Part shown: one piece after another, positions 48,660 to 59,490 of the stretch
How the letters are laid out: every line of letters starts with the position of its first letter
Numbering within the stretch: position 1 is the first letter of the stretch
Assembly (NCBI GenBank): GCA_960531495.1
Contig: OY482848.1
Span: forward strand, 20,633,397-20,697,396
DNA: 64,000 bases
DNA from: Zeus faber
Taxonomy: Eukaryota > Chordata > Actinopteri > Zeiformes > Zeidae
Direction of reading: 5' to 3'
Made by a program: the position numbers and the translations under genes
The notes under the pieces: model-generated
Databases searched by the model: none
Told to the model about the DNA's origin: nothing
Seen by the model: only the letters and a program-made list of their open reading frames with translations

Positions 48660-50208
48660 AACAGCAGTTTTCAGAGCAGAGCTTGAGACACCATTGAAAA
48701 CGTTTTTTTAAATATAGTAGCGGGCAGGATCAAGAGAGCAGGTGGAAGATTTACTCTCTGTTACAATCATACAGAGCTCTGCAACAGAAATAGTACTAAA
48801 GTGATAAATCCTCATGGATTTGAGGGTTGACTATTGAAGTGTCCAGCAGCGGAGGTAATACTCGCCCTGATAGTTGTAACAAATTACTCACATTTTGTGA
48901 CAGAACGATGTAAAATATTCAAAAGAAGAAAACTCTCCTAGGTCAACCTTGGTACAGTTGAACTGATCTGGGTAGATGTCGGCTTGTCCACTCCCTCCCT
49001 CGCCTGCCACACCTCACTGACAGATAGAAGATATCTATCTATAAAAAAAAATAAATAAATAAATAAAAATAATATCATTTGGAGGACATGCTTCAATAAG
49101 CGTTGAAGAAAATAGCGCTGCTATTTTTATCTGACCAAGTTTCTGTAAAATGCATTAAATCAAGTTTATAGTGAACAAAAAGATCATTAATTAAAAATGA
49201 TTTGTTTGTTTGTGACTCAACATTTAGTAAAGCTCACTTTGAAGTGTTAACAGCAGGGCCTGAATCGGATTTTGAGTGATAAGGAATACATATAAAATTG
49301 GATAAGCAGAGTGAGTAGAGTACATCTTGTTTGGGCCTGTTCCTAGTCAAAACATGAATGGGCAAGGCTCCATGCGCTGATGCAACATCTCTCAATGTTG
49401 GGTTAGTGCTTGGGTCCCGGCTTAGTATTTGAGAAGTCGCAGATGCCATCTCAATCTGTTTGGATAGAAGACGTCAGGTAACTCCAGATGAGCACCAGTG
49501 GGAGAAAGTTGGGGGGAAAGGCAGGAAAAAAGGAGGGGGGATGAGCTGGAGGACTGGCAAAAATGGGGCTGCTAATTATTATTCAAAGACGGGTCACGTG
49601 GAATATCCTGGCTCTGAGAGTGTGCCTGGTCTGTCTGTTGTGGATAGAGTGGAGACACGCCGGAGTGGGTGGTCTGTGTCGGAGAATTCTCACTGCGTGA
49701 TCGGTGAGGTAAACCTGTTTCACTATCAGGACAAAATCTGCTAGTATTACAGATATTTATTCTGCAGAATAAGGAGACATATACAGAAGCACTTTAAAAC
49801 AGTGATGCTGTTCCTTCTGCCCTTACTTCTGCCGAAGAGTGCTTTATACTGTGAGGGGTTGTGTACCATTGGTTCAATGTCATTCATAAGACTATGCCCC
49901 CCAATCACATATCACCATCATGGTGGTTCCCTCAAACAAGGATTTAACAGTCAAAATCCTGTCACAGAATCTTACTGTGCTATAAACAAACCACAATATT
50001 CTGTCAAGCCCCCTGGGGTTATCCTTATCTCTACACAAGGTTGAGCAGAGAAGGCATGTGATCTGGTCTGTACAGTGCAGTATGGCATTGTTTGAAAGTG
50101 TCTCTTCAATGTGAGCTCTGAGACAGTCGATGAAAATCCAAGACAATGTTTTTAAAAAGCTACGTAAGATAGAAAAAAGGCTATTGTCTTATATAAGACA
50201 AAGAAGCA

Positions 50209-50604
50209 TCATTCAAACGTTAATCTTTTGCATTTTCTCTCACATCTGCTGAAACTGTGACGGAGCAGACTGTGGTGCATGAGGGCGGGGGACAGATGGG
50301 TGATGAAGGGAAGAGATCTGTTTGGACAAAGGCCACCAGGTCTGAAAAGGTTTTTGCACCCACAGAATGGATTAAAGTTATCAATTAAACTCAGCCCTTT
50401 TGAAATGCAGGCTGTCGAAAGCCATGAGTTCACCGCCAGGAGTCTGCTGAAATTCTTTATTCCTCTGTCCACTGGTGGTAGGGGACCAATGAAAAATGGC
50501 TGAATCTTAATTGGGGCAAGGCTGTCAATCAATTTGACAAAGTCCTGTTTTAACAGTTCTGACTTCTTTGAACAATGCACAATGATTTTATCAATCCATG
50601 ACAT
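50209..50604 (-). pseudogene. L2-type LINE ORF1 esterase-like (SGNH) domain fragment
   Basis: Contains PFFIGPLPPVDRGIKNFSRL, then LLAVNSWLSTACISKGLSLI, DNFNPF, and GGLCPNRS. This is the C-terminal block of the esterase-type ORF1 protein known from fish L2/CR1 LINEs, including the family's HPN position, here CPN. The usual catalytic His appears replaced by Cys. The remainder (after FITHLSPAL) is non-family sequence. Confidence 0.7.
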
Positions 50605-50659
50605 ATTATCGATGAAGTCACTGACAATTGCACCTGCACAGAAATAATTAGTGGTTCTA

Positions 50660-50815
50660 TATGGAAACTTTAGGTTTCTATAGCTTGGTACGTATTTGGC
50701 ATCCTCAAAAAATTCTTTAGAGGATCATTTCAGAGGGTTCTTTTTTGCTAAACAAAATTGTTCTATAGAGAACCTTTTAACGGTCCAAACCCTTTATTGC
50801 CATTTTTTTTTTAAT
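50660..50815. mobile_element. Short GGTTCT-type fish DNA repeat
   Basis: Contains GGGTTCTTTTTTGCTAAACA then TTGTTCTATAGAGAACCTTT, a pattern common in miniature inverted-repeat elements of teleosts. Superfamily not assigned. Confidence 0.45.
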
Positions 50816-51299
50816 AATTCTGCACAATTTAAAAAACCCCATAATATTTAAAATTTCAATAACATACAGTCAGCCCTTTGCCACTACAGTACCAACCTAT
50901 TGTAGATTGATGAAAAGGAAACAGATAGGTGTTGACCATGAAAAAGTAGTTGCACCATATAAATAGATAACTATATACAATATAAATCGTAGGCTATATT
51001 ACAAAATATTAAATATTACAGGGAACAAAACATTCCATGCACACAGTAATTAAAATATATTAGCACAACATATAAAATAAAAATAACATTTTAATAATTT
51101 AAGATTTGAAATATTCAAATATCACCGGGCAAACCTCAACATTTGGAATTACCAATAAATGTTAGTGAATATTAATGACAGATGGATTCAATTCAACCAG
51201 CAAGAACAAAAGAACAGTAGGCTAAAGAATTGTAATCTTGGCAAACACTTGAAAATGACTATTTACATCAATTCCATCATTCAGTATGAAAGCTAATTG

Positions 51300-52590
51300 T
51301 ATATTTTCAGCACATAGACACTCTTTTCTTACCATTTCCTAGTTTGAACAAATAATGTTCTACTGTATAAATGAGAGTGGTGCATTTCATTTGTTTGGAG
51401 TATGCCACACGAAACCGGAAATACACCTCAAGCAGACACTGCAGAGCCTGTGGCACATCCATTTCTCCACTTGTGGTGGTGACTCCATCCATCTTTATGG
51501 ATGCTTTCACAGCAATGAGGGATTCCCTGCATCAGGGAAGATGATGGTTTGGAATAAGCTTGTTGGTTCCTATGGAAAAGAAACATATGTAAGGAATCTC
51601 TTGATAGAATTTAAGCTATAGGTAATTGACAATACAAAACATGTCAATGACAATGTGAAGATTCAACACATACCTAATCTAAACAGTAAAGGAACTTGGA
51701 ACTCCCCTTGAATAGGGCAGGCAGAATCAGTATTGCTGTGCTCCTTTGCATGTCTGAAATTTCAGAAGAAATTATTGATCTCTGCATAAAACAATGTAGT
51801 TTTATGAATACAATTGTGTGTGTGAGAGTGCAAGTGCATGTGTGCATGCTGCATACCATCGTTATTGGCCTCAATTCCCGGCAGGCTTGATAGGAGGCAC
51901 CTCTGACTCCCACTATGAGCCCCCCTTGATGTTGGGTGTCATCACATTGAGAGCATCTTGAAGAATTAGCTCCAAGTCCTGGCCAAAACGCAACCTCATT
52001 TCATGATGCATCTGCAACAAACACAGCTCTGTCACTTAGCATTACAATTTTCAGCAAGTGAAGCACAGTGTCAACTTTACAGACAACAATTGGTAGAATG
52101 CCCTCTGAGAATTCATGCATTAGGTCTGGGAGGAATTATCTGGTGACATCAAAGTATTCAAACTCGGTAAATGGATACTGGTTAGCCACACCGTAAGTCT
52201 GTTTAACAGTTTACTGGTCTCACTGAATGTAGTCATACAAAACCCACACACCCTTCCAGTGTTAAAACAGCATTTTAAAATCCAGCCAATGGACAGATAA
52301 ATTGTCCGCTGAAATGGTTGTCAGAGCGCCCCTCAGATGGTGAATTATTTCATTCACACAAATCATAAACCCTTTTGTGTATAGTTCTTTGAGGTCAAGA
52401 ATGAGAGGATGTAGAATTTCCCTGGGGGTGCACCTCTGTAAGAGATGGTGCCGTATAAGAAGACACAAGTGTATGTGCCTTAACTGGGATTTGTTCTTTG
52501 GCTTTAGGTTTCAAATGGTAACATAGAAGGCAGTTTCTTTATGTATGGATTTTTTAGACCCTGATGGGTTCACAACTTCAAATTGATAAA
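51300..52590 (-). pseudogene. Decayed copy A of an uncharacterised multicopy fish coding family
   Basis: On the minus strand, from 52583 down, it reads FEVVNPSGSKKSIHKETAFY, an in-frame stop, and NLKPKNKSQ. RHHLLQRCTPREILHPLILD, LKELYTKGF and LRGALTTISADNLS follow. This resembles large uncharacterised fish proteins with an NPLG..K.KH...FYFTLGN motif. A separate block at about 51570-51310 follows an AG acceptor-like site. It reads MDVPQALQCLLEVYFRFRVA then YSKQMKCTTL, resembling the C-terminal block of SAMD3-like fish proteins. Stops and shifts show decay. Function unknown; it may be a transposon-derived or host multigene fragment. Confidence 0.55.
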
Positions 52591-52887
52591 TAATCGTGAC
52601 CACAATATTGATTAAAATAATAGTGATTATCATAAAAATCTCAGATTTTAAATTAAATGTATTGGTCTAGATGCAAGGGGAAAGGTTCGTCTCAATTCCC
52701 TCTGTTTATTTAGTATGAAGCCTCCGATTGTTTTCTGATCTGCTCCTGTTTGCCCTGTTAAATATTTGTTACTGCATTATGCTGTTAATACAAACCCATC
52801 ACTTCCCAGATCCCTTTTAAATTCAAACATTAAGACATACTGGATGCAATAACAGCCGAATGGATTAAAGGACTCCAGTTAAAGTTA

Positions 52888-52891
<4 letters not shown>

Positions 52892-52966
<75 letters not shown>

Positions 52967-52973
52967 CACATAC

Positions 52974-53048
<75 letters not shown>
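52892..53048. repeat. (TA)n then (CA)n compound microsatellite
   Basis: TA alternation at 52892-52954, a mixed TA/CA segment, then CA to about 53046. Confidence 0.95.
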
Positions 53049-53051
<3 letters not shown>

Positions 53052-53530
53052 ATTATAACAGCTTTGTGTCACTACCGAAGCAGGCTGCAGATAAAGCGTT
53101 GCACTTAATGGGTGATCGTAGTGTCATCCTAAGGTCTAGAAGCCCCCACATCTAACCCAAATATATGCAAACGCAGGCCAATTGACAAAAAATTCCACAT
53201 TCCAAGGAGCAATCAACCCCTTTTTTGCTGAGAGAGGAAAATTCTCACCCGCCCGATGGGGGGCATGGGAAATCAATGGCCTCTCTGTAGAGGCCACTGA
53301 AGAGGAACCAGATATTCAGTTTACTGTCTCACAGGACTTTTAAAAAAATGACTCAAAACCATTAATCTATTATCAAAATAGTTGGCCATTCATTTAATAG
53401 TTGGCAACTATTTAATTGGCTAATTATTGCATGCAGCTAAAAAAAAAAAGGATAATTTAATTAATTTGTAAATAAAAACCATGAAGTACAAACTTTGTTA
53501 ACAATTAAACAATAATCGTTTAGAAGAATC

Positions 53531-53755
53531 CTGTGGTAGTTCCGACATCACATGCCCTCCAAGTGGCGTTTCCTGTGCCCTGCTGTCACAAAGACGCCGA
53601 CAACTATGGGTTGTAGACGTCAGTTTATTGCAGAGAGGAGGCTGGGTGGAATTAGCCAGGAGCAGATGGAACATGTCATGACAGAGCTCCTATCCTGAGT
53701 GTGTGTGGGGATGGGGTTTTTAACCTACTGCTCGTTAGCCCAACCAATGACCATC
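53531..53755 (+). mobile_element. Harbinger-like short element, copy 2 of 3 (3' truncated)
   Basis: Starts CTGTGGTAGTTCCGACATCA and follows copy 3 (63727-63987) through CCAAGTGGCGTTT, TTGTAGACGTCAGTTTATTG and GGAATTAGCCAGGAGCAGAT to CCCAACCAATGA. It then breaks off where the LINE foldback begins at about 53757. Confidence 0.75.
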
Positions 53756-53758
53756 CCA

Positions 53759-53881
53759 TCCTGTCAGCTGTGGTGACGCTGTTGCCCCAGCAGACCACTC
53801 CATAAAAGATGGCTGATGCCACCACGGCCATCTTTTATGGAGTGGTCTGCTGGGGCAACAGCCTCGCCACAGCTGACAGGA
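53759..53881. repeat. Foldback: 55-bp inverted arms, 13-nt loop
   Basis: Arms 53759-53813 and 53827-53881 are reverse complements with 2 mismatches in 55. The right arm is part of the LINE coding sequence that continues to 54144; the left arm is an inverted copy of its first 55 bases. Confidence 0.95.
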
Positions 53882-54144
53882 AGAGACTTGACAAACTGAT
53901 CAAGAAGGCCAGCTCTGTCCTGGGGGGCCCCCTGAACACAGTGCAGGTGGTGGGAGAAAGGAGGATGATGGCTCAGCTGTCGTCCATGATGGAGAACGAA
54001 TCCCACCCCATGCATGAGACTCTGACGCCACTGGAGAGCTCCTTCAGCGATGGGCTGCTTCACCCAAAGTGTGGGAAGGAGCGCTATCGCAGGTCCTTCC
54101 TTCCTGCGGCTGTCAGACTGTATAACCAACAGCGCAGCCAGTAG

Positions 54145-54145
54145 A

Positions 54146-54206
<61 letters not shown>

Positions 54207-54213
54207 GGCACAT

Positions 54214-54292
<79 letters not shown>
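54145..54292. repeat. (CA)n microsatellite within the LINE 3' region
   Basis: Two long CA blocks separated by GCAGGCACATG at about 54204-54214. Confidence 0.95.
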
Positions 54293-54293
<1 letters not shown>

Positions 54294-54533
54294 CTGTGGA
54301 AAATCCAAGTAGAATTTTTAAAAAAAGAAAAAGAAAGTACAATCCCTGATGTGCAATGTGCCAAGATACTGTATGTGCAATACGCTTAGTACTCTGGTTC
54401 CTATTTATGGTGGGGTTTATTTATATATTTGATATTTTTTATAGTGCTTACCTTGATATGCTCTCTATTTTCTGCTGTCCCCTTTCTGCTGCTGAAACAA
54501 TGTAAATTTCCCTGGTGTGGGACGAATAAAGGT

Positions 54534-54633
54534 TTATCTTATCTTATCTTATCTTATCTTATCTTATCTTATCTTATCTTATCTTATCTTATCTTATCTT
54601 ATCTTATCTTATCTTATCTTATCTTATCTTATC
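54534..54633. repeat. (TATCT)n pentanucleotide repeat (LINE tail)
   Basis: Twenty or so exact TATCT units directly after the LINE 3' end at AATAAAGGTT. Confidence 0.95.
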
Positions 54634-55432
54634 CACACACTACATACCCCCAACACCAAACTGAGGCCAGGAAGAACTGGTGGTGGGGGGGCGGGGGCGT
54701 TTCTCAGAGAGAGATGAAAATGCAGAAATTTGTTGCGACATTTCACAATTATTTTAAGTAAAATGAAATGATTTTGTTCAAATACCGTTATTTTCAAATC
54801 AAAAGGTCAAAGAATAGAACCTATAAATCCACACACTTGGCCACTTAAAAAAGAAGGAAAACTGCTGTTTACATCATCTACCACTAGTCACTTAATGTAT
54901 CAAGTATTACATTGCATACCTGTTTTTTCATACCTCTCAGTAGTTCATTGCAGTGTTTGTCTGACAACAATCTGTCGATCTTACCATTCAGTGTGAAACT
55001 GTATTGTTGTGGCCCAGGACTATTTAAAATGTCCACTATCAAGTTGGCTATCACTATTATTATTCTCTGGATTATACTTAAACTTTCATTTTGGTAAATC
55101 CTTTATATTATTCATACTGCACCACTTCTTTACATTTTAACATTTCAAATATTGTTTTTAAATTCTGTTTTATTTTAATCACTACTATGCCCTTATTTTA
55201 CTTATTATGTAAGTTGAGTTGGCTCTGAGACTAAAAATCTCATTACTGGTAATGATACTTGCATTGTTTTCAAGTATTTGACAATTTACTTGAAACTTGA
55301 AACTAGAATTATATATACCTAGCTTGAGTGCTCCAATGAGAACAAAAGCTATTGAACTTTGTAATTCAAAACATGTAAATAAAAAACGGCTTCTATTTTG
55401 AAATTAAAAGCTGTGCAACATGTACTCAGTGT
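54634..55432. other. Unassigned; possible further decayed coding of copy B
   Basis: The minus strand at about 54930-55060 is open and reads NSPGPQQYSFTLNGKIDRLL then SDKHCNELLRG. It lies downstream of copy B in the same orientation. This could be another exon of the same dead gene, or chance. Confidence 0.3.
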
Positions 55433-55984
55433 ACAATTTTCAGCAAGTGAAGCCGGTGAGAACCTTACAGACAACAATTGGTACAATGCCCTCTGAGAAT
55501 TCATACATTAGGTCAGGGGGAAATTCTCCGGTGACATCAAAAGTATTAAAGCTCAGTAAATGGACACAGTGTGTTAGCACAATGGGTTAACATTGTGTAG
55601 TTAACCACAAGTCTGTTTCAACAGTTTATTGTTCTCATTGAATGCATTCAGATTATAGTTGTGCACATTTGAGGACCTACTATGCACATTGTCTTTGTTT
55701 ACATGTGCCTTTGAGTCAGGTTATGTAGTCATACAAAACCCGCACACCCGTCCACTCTTAAAACAGCATTTAAATCCAGCCAAGTTGATGGCAGATAAAT
55801 TGTCCGCTGAATGGTTGTCAGAGCGCCCCTCAGATGGTGAATTATTTCATTCACACAAATCACAAAAGCCTTTTGTGTATAGTTCTTTGAGGTCAAGAAT
55901 GAGAGGATGTAGAATTTCCCTCAGGGTGCACCTCTGTAAGAGATGGTGCCGTATAAAAAGACACAAGTGTATGTGCCCTAACTT

Positions 55985-57356
55985 ACCTGTGCCTTGACCA
56001 CTCCTGAAGAAAAGCAATCTCAATGCAACAGTTATTGCTTACAATAGTTCCCATCTCCAACCTGCCATTCCTAAGCAAAATACTTGAAGAAACCGTTCGT
56101 GAAACCTTCGGCTTCACAATTATCTAACCTCAAACCGCCATTTGGACACTTATCAATTGGGTTTTCAACCTCACCGTAGCACAGAAACAGCACTTATAAA
56201 AGTTGTAAATGATCTGCACACAAACACTGAAAAACTATCTGTTCTTCTGCTCCTGGAACTCAGTGCTGCCTTCGACACTGTTGACCATCAGATTTTTTTA
56301 GCGTGATTACAAAAATGGGTTGGCCTATCTGGCCCGGTTCTAAACGGGTTCATAACCTACCTACAGGACAGGCAGTTCTTTGAGTCCATTGGAGATTTTG
56401 TGTCAAACAAAGTAGATATTATATGTGGAGTGCCCCAAGACCAATTCTGGGCCCATTATTGTTTAACCTCTATATGCTTCCACTGGCACATGTTATAAAG
56501 AAACACAAGAGAAATCACCATAACTATGCAGCTGATTAACAACTGTACATATCCCTTTCTCCTGATGACCTACTCCCCATACACTCCCTCACTCAGTGTA
56601 TTAATGATATTAATGCATGGATGTCACAGAACTTTTTACAACTGAACAAAGATAAATCAGAAATACTCATCTTTGGTGCAAAGGCTCAGAGACAGAAAAT
56701 TGCGGCTCATCTCAGTTCTCTGTCTCTGGAGAGCAAGAATGAAGCCAGAAATCTGGGTGTAATCATAGACGGCGATCTAAAATTTTAGTGCCATATCAAT
56801 CACATCACAAAATCAGCCTTCTATCATGTAAAAAACTTTTCAAAATTAAGAGGCTTCCTGTCAAAAGCAGACTCTGAAAAATTAATCCATGCATTCATAA
56901 CGAGTAGATTGGACTACTGTAATGGCCTATTCACTGGCCTCCTGAAATCAGCTGTGCAGCGGCTACAGTGAATCCAAAATGTGGCTGCACGCGTTCTAAC
57001 TGGGACAAAATGTTTTGAACACATCACACCTGTTCTTAGATCTCTACATTGGCTCCCAGTTAAAACTAGGGTTGATTTTAAGATTCTGCTACTTGTATAT
57101 AAAGCTAAAAATGGCCTTGCACCTCAGTATAAAAAAATAAATGCTAATTATGCACGAACCAGCAGGAACTCTCAGGTCCAGGGGCAATGGTTTTTTAACT
57201 ATCCCTCGTACCAACTCTAAAGCAGGGGAGGCTGCCTTCTGTATCTATGCCCCAAGTAAATGGAACACCCTGCCTGAGGACCTGAGAGAGGCCCCCACAC
57301 TGAACACTTTTTAAACAGGTTAACAACCTTGCCGTTCACTACAGTCTATGACTGAC

Positions 57357-57393
<37 letters not shown>

Positions 57394-57584
57394 TTCTCTA
57401 TGTTGTGAGATTTGGATGTGTGCTCTGTAGGCTGTGAGATCTGTTTATTCTGCACTGACTGTTCTTATGATTGCACAGACATTTTTTTATATTTTCTTTG
57501 ATTGTATTTCTTTGTAAAGCGCATTGTGCTGCCCTGGTATGAAATGCGCTTTATAAATAAAGTGTGACATGACTTGACTTGACT
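55985..57584 (+). mobile_element. 5'-truncated L2-type LINE inserted in copy B
   Basis: ORF2 reverse transcriptase pieces are readable: an LNRPPFGHL-like start near 56130, SAPRPILGPLLFNLYMLPLA (near 56435), NYAAD (YADD-type box), and SLTQCINDINAWMSQNFLQL then NKDKSEILIFG. Next come LGVIIDGDLKF, ITSRLDYCNGLFTGLLKSAV, and HITPVLRSLHWLPVKTRVDF then KILLLVYKAKNGLAP. The 3' end reads TTGTAAAGCGCATTGTGCTG, then GCGCTTTATAAATAAAG and a (GACTT)n tail. Stops are present, so it is dead. The L2 assignment is by motif memory. Confidence 0.88.
57361..57392. repeat. (GT)n microsatellite in the L2 3' region
   Basis: 16 GT units. Confidence 0.95.
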
Positions 57585-57844
57585 TGTTGTACTTTGGCTC
57601 TAGGTTTCCAATGGTAAAATAGAAGGTAGTGACTTTATGTACGGATTTTTTCGAACCTAATGGGTTCACGACTTCAAATTCTTCTGTGTATAAATGTATA
57701 CGCAGAATACTTGGATACCAAAAAAATGGACAGGCTTGAAAAAATATTACAAACCATGAAGTCTTCCAAAAGAGCACTTGGACTTTCTCACAGCTTCTTT
57801 GAAAATAATCAGAAATGTCCTCTTTCTCCAAATAAACCTTCAGA

Positions 57845-58770
57845 ACATCAGGTGATCCTTAATCAGCCTCTCGAAGCACTTCATGACCGCCGAGGGGAGG
57901 GCCACCGGACGGTAGTCATTCAAGCAGGCTGGAGTGGCATTCATTGGCTTCACAGGGATGATGGTGGATCTTTTGAAGGGGGACAGGACCACTGACCCAG
58001 CCAAGGAGCTGTTGAATTTCCTAGTGAGCACCGGGGCTAGCAGGTTACCACACATCTTCAGTACGTATGGAGTTCACACGCATCAGAGCCCTCCTAACAT
58101 CATGCTTAGACACAGAGAGTGCACACTCATCCCCAGCGGTGTAACTCAAATTAGCTGGCAAGCTAGCGGTGTTGTTGCCAGCCTCAAACCGTGCATAAAA
58201 GAAGTTCAATTCATTGGCTAGGGAGGCGTCGACACTCGTTGCTGGGGAGGGTCTGCTCTTGTAGTTAGTGATAGTCTGCAGCCCCTGCCACAAGCATCTG
58301 GTGTCTCGTTTTTCCATCTGTAGCTCCATTGTGTCCCTGTATGTCCGTTTTGCATCCTTCACTGCCCTCCACAGTTTAGAGGATGCCGCTTTGTAATTGT
58401 CCATGTTGCCGCATACAAGACTGTCGTTACAAGCGGCCGTGCGAGCACTCAGTGCGCCGCGGATGGATTTATCGACCCATGGTTTCTTTCGGCATGAGAT
58501 GGTCAGGTGTTCAAGGTTCGGTGAGCTGGAGGGGGAGAGAGTCTTGATGTTGTTGGGGTTACACCAGCTGCTGTTGATCATGAGGCAGACGCCTCCACCC
58601 TTGGATTTCCCTGACTGACCCAACCCGTCTGCGCCTAACACGGAGAAGGACTCGGCTGGAAATATAGCGTGGTCTGGCACCAGCCATGTCTCCATCAAGC
58701 ACAGGACACAACAGTTTCTTGTGTCCCGTTGGAATGTAACCCTCGCCAAGGTCATCTGTCTAATTTTCCA
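57845..58770 (-). mobile_element. APE-type LINE ORF2 fragment, minus strand, internally deleted
   Basis: The minus-strand frame 58755-58045 (236 residues) has an endonuclease part: LCLMETWLVPDHAIF, GKSKGGGVCLMINSSWCN and LEHLTISC. It then switches in frame to a later ORF2 region (RKKPWVDKSIRGALSARTAA, LWQGLQTITNYKSRPSPA). After a frame change the start of the RT follows (GNLLAPVLTRKFNSSLAGSV, LNDYRPVALPSAVMKCFERL). About half of the endonuclease is missing between the two blocks. The element ends abruptly near 57845. Confidence 0.82.
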
Positions 58771-59269
58771 GGGACTGGACTGACTCCACCAGATGCAGAT
58801 TCTCTTTGCTAAATTGTAACAGTTTGTATTCCGACTTCACATACTCAAGACAGAGTCAAAAACAGTTTCATTTAAAAGAAGATGGTCCAATTCCTCGTGG
58901 TCTTTTAGTCTGAATCCTGTCTGGTCCCGGTGGAATTTGATTATGTCAGCATAGTACTGTTGAAAAAACTGGAAAAAATTGAAGATTTTCAACAATTGTT
59001 TGCTGAGTAACTTTGGGGAGAAGATGATTCTCTTGTAGTTTTAAGATAAAAAGTGCCATGTGCTTCTGTAGCCCCGACAACAGGCAAACTGTTGTCATTG
59101 GCTGACTGCGAGTCCTCCTCAGTCTACATCGTCCACCTCATCCTCTTAATTTTCCTCTGAGAGATTTATGTTCTGAAGATGATTATCTATAGGCCTCCTA
59201 AGCAGTGCTTGAAGTGAGCCGGTACTCACCGGTATAAAGTACCATCACTTCTACGTTTTTCCTCTTTGG
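58771..59269. other. Intergenic, nothing recognised
   Basis: No repeat or coding family recognised between the LINE and the Gypsy fragment. Confidence 0.4.
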
Positions 59270-59490
59270 CGTACAGGGACTTTTTCTTGAGTATTTCTCA
59301 CAAATTGGTGCTCTATTATGCCCTTTCAAGTGGACAAATAAAGTGGACATATTCAAAGACACCACATGACACCAAAGTGCGGATCACCCGGTGGTACCTG
59401 GCTCTCCAGCCCTTTAATTTCCGGGTGGTCCATAGACCCAGGGCCCAGATGGTGGTGGCAGACTTTCTCTCCCACTCCGGGGGCTGAGTG
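59270..59490 (+). mobile_element. Ty3/Gypsy RNase H C-terminal fragment
   Basis: Reads VRITRWYLALQPFNFRVVHR then PRAQMVVADFLSHSGG, the end of a Gypsy RNase H domain. It is related to the end of the fragment at 33245-34290 (KFKVIHSLGAKMVEADFL). Only about 45 residues are clearly family-like; the upstream part of the open frame is not. Confidence 0.8.

Larger units (their letters stand above)
47337..50650 (-). mobile_element. L2-type LINE remnant, minus strand
   Basis: The 3' end on the minus strand reads GATGTAAAGCACTTTGAG, then GGTGCTATGCAAATTAAGGC, joining a trinucleotide tail, as in fish L2 elements. Upstream on the same strand are a reverse transcriptase fragment (48405-48659) and an ORF1 esterase-like fragment (50209-50604), in the correct 5'-to-3' order. 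Large parts of ORF2 are missing or unreadable, and a 123-bp inverted-repeat element sits at 48172-48294. Confidence 0.7.
53809..54633 (+). mobile_element. 5'-truncated LINE 3' end (ORF2 C-terminus, 3' UTR, (TATCT)n tail)
   Basis: The ORF2 C-terminal part is readable at 53827-54144: [55 protein letters not shown] and YNQQRSQ, then stop. The GVVCWG...[12 protein letters not shown] ending is the C-terminus of a fish APE-type LINE family. After a CA repeat, the 3' UTR ends GTAAATTTCCCTGGTGTGGG then ACGAATAAAGG and runs into about 20 units of TATCT, the expected microsatellite tail. Confidence 0.85.
55433..57720 (-). pseudogene. Decayed copy B of the same unknown family, split by an L2 insertion
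   Basis: 55433-55984 and 57585-57680 together align with 52044-52583 in the same order, interrupted by a 1.6-kb LINE. On the minus strand the upstream part reads IRIHLYTEEFEVVNPLGSKK then SVHKVTTFYFTIGNLEPKYN. Without the stop seen in copy A, it is the better-preserved version of the NPLG and FYFTIGN motifs. After the LINE, RHHLLQRCTLREILHPLILD and LRGALTTISADNLS recur. A block with YEFSEGIVPIVV near 55500 fits a later conserved D/E-F-EG-V-P motif of the family. Copy B carries about 80 bp near 55650-55725 that copy A lacks. Confidence 0.6.

Noticed and set aside
49460..49744. 94-residue plus-strand ORF
   Set aside because: Lies antisense within the L2 LINE remnant and has no family-like features.
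54429..54761. ORFs with repeated LSYLI units
   Set aside because: Translation of the (TATCT)n tail of a LINE, not a protein repeat and not a CRISPR array.
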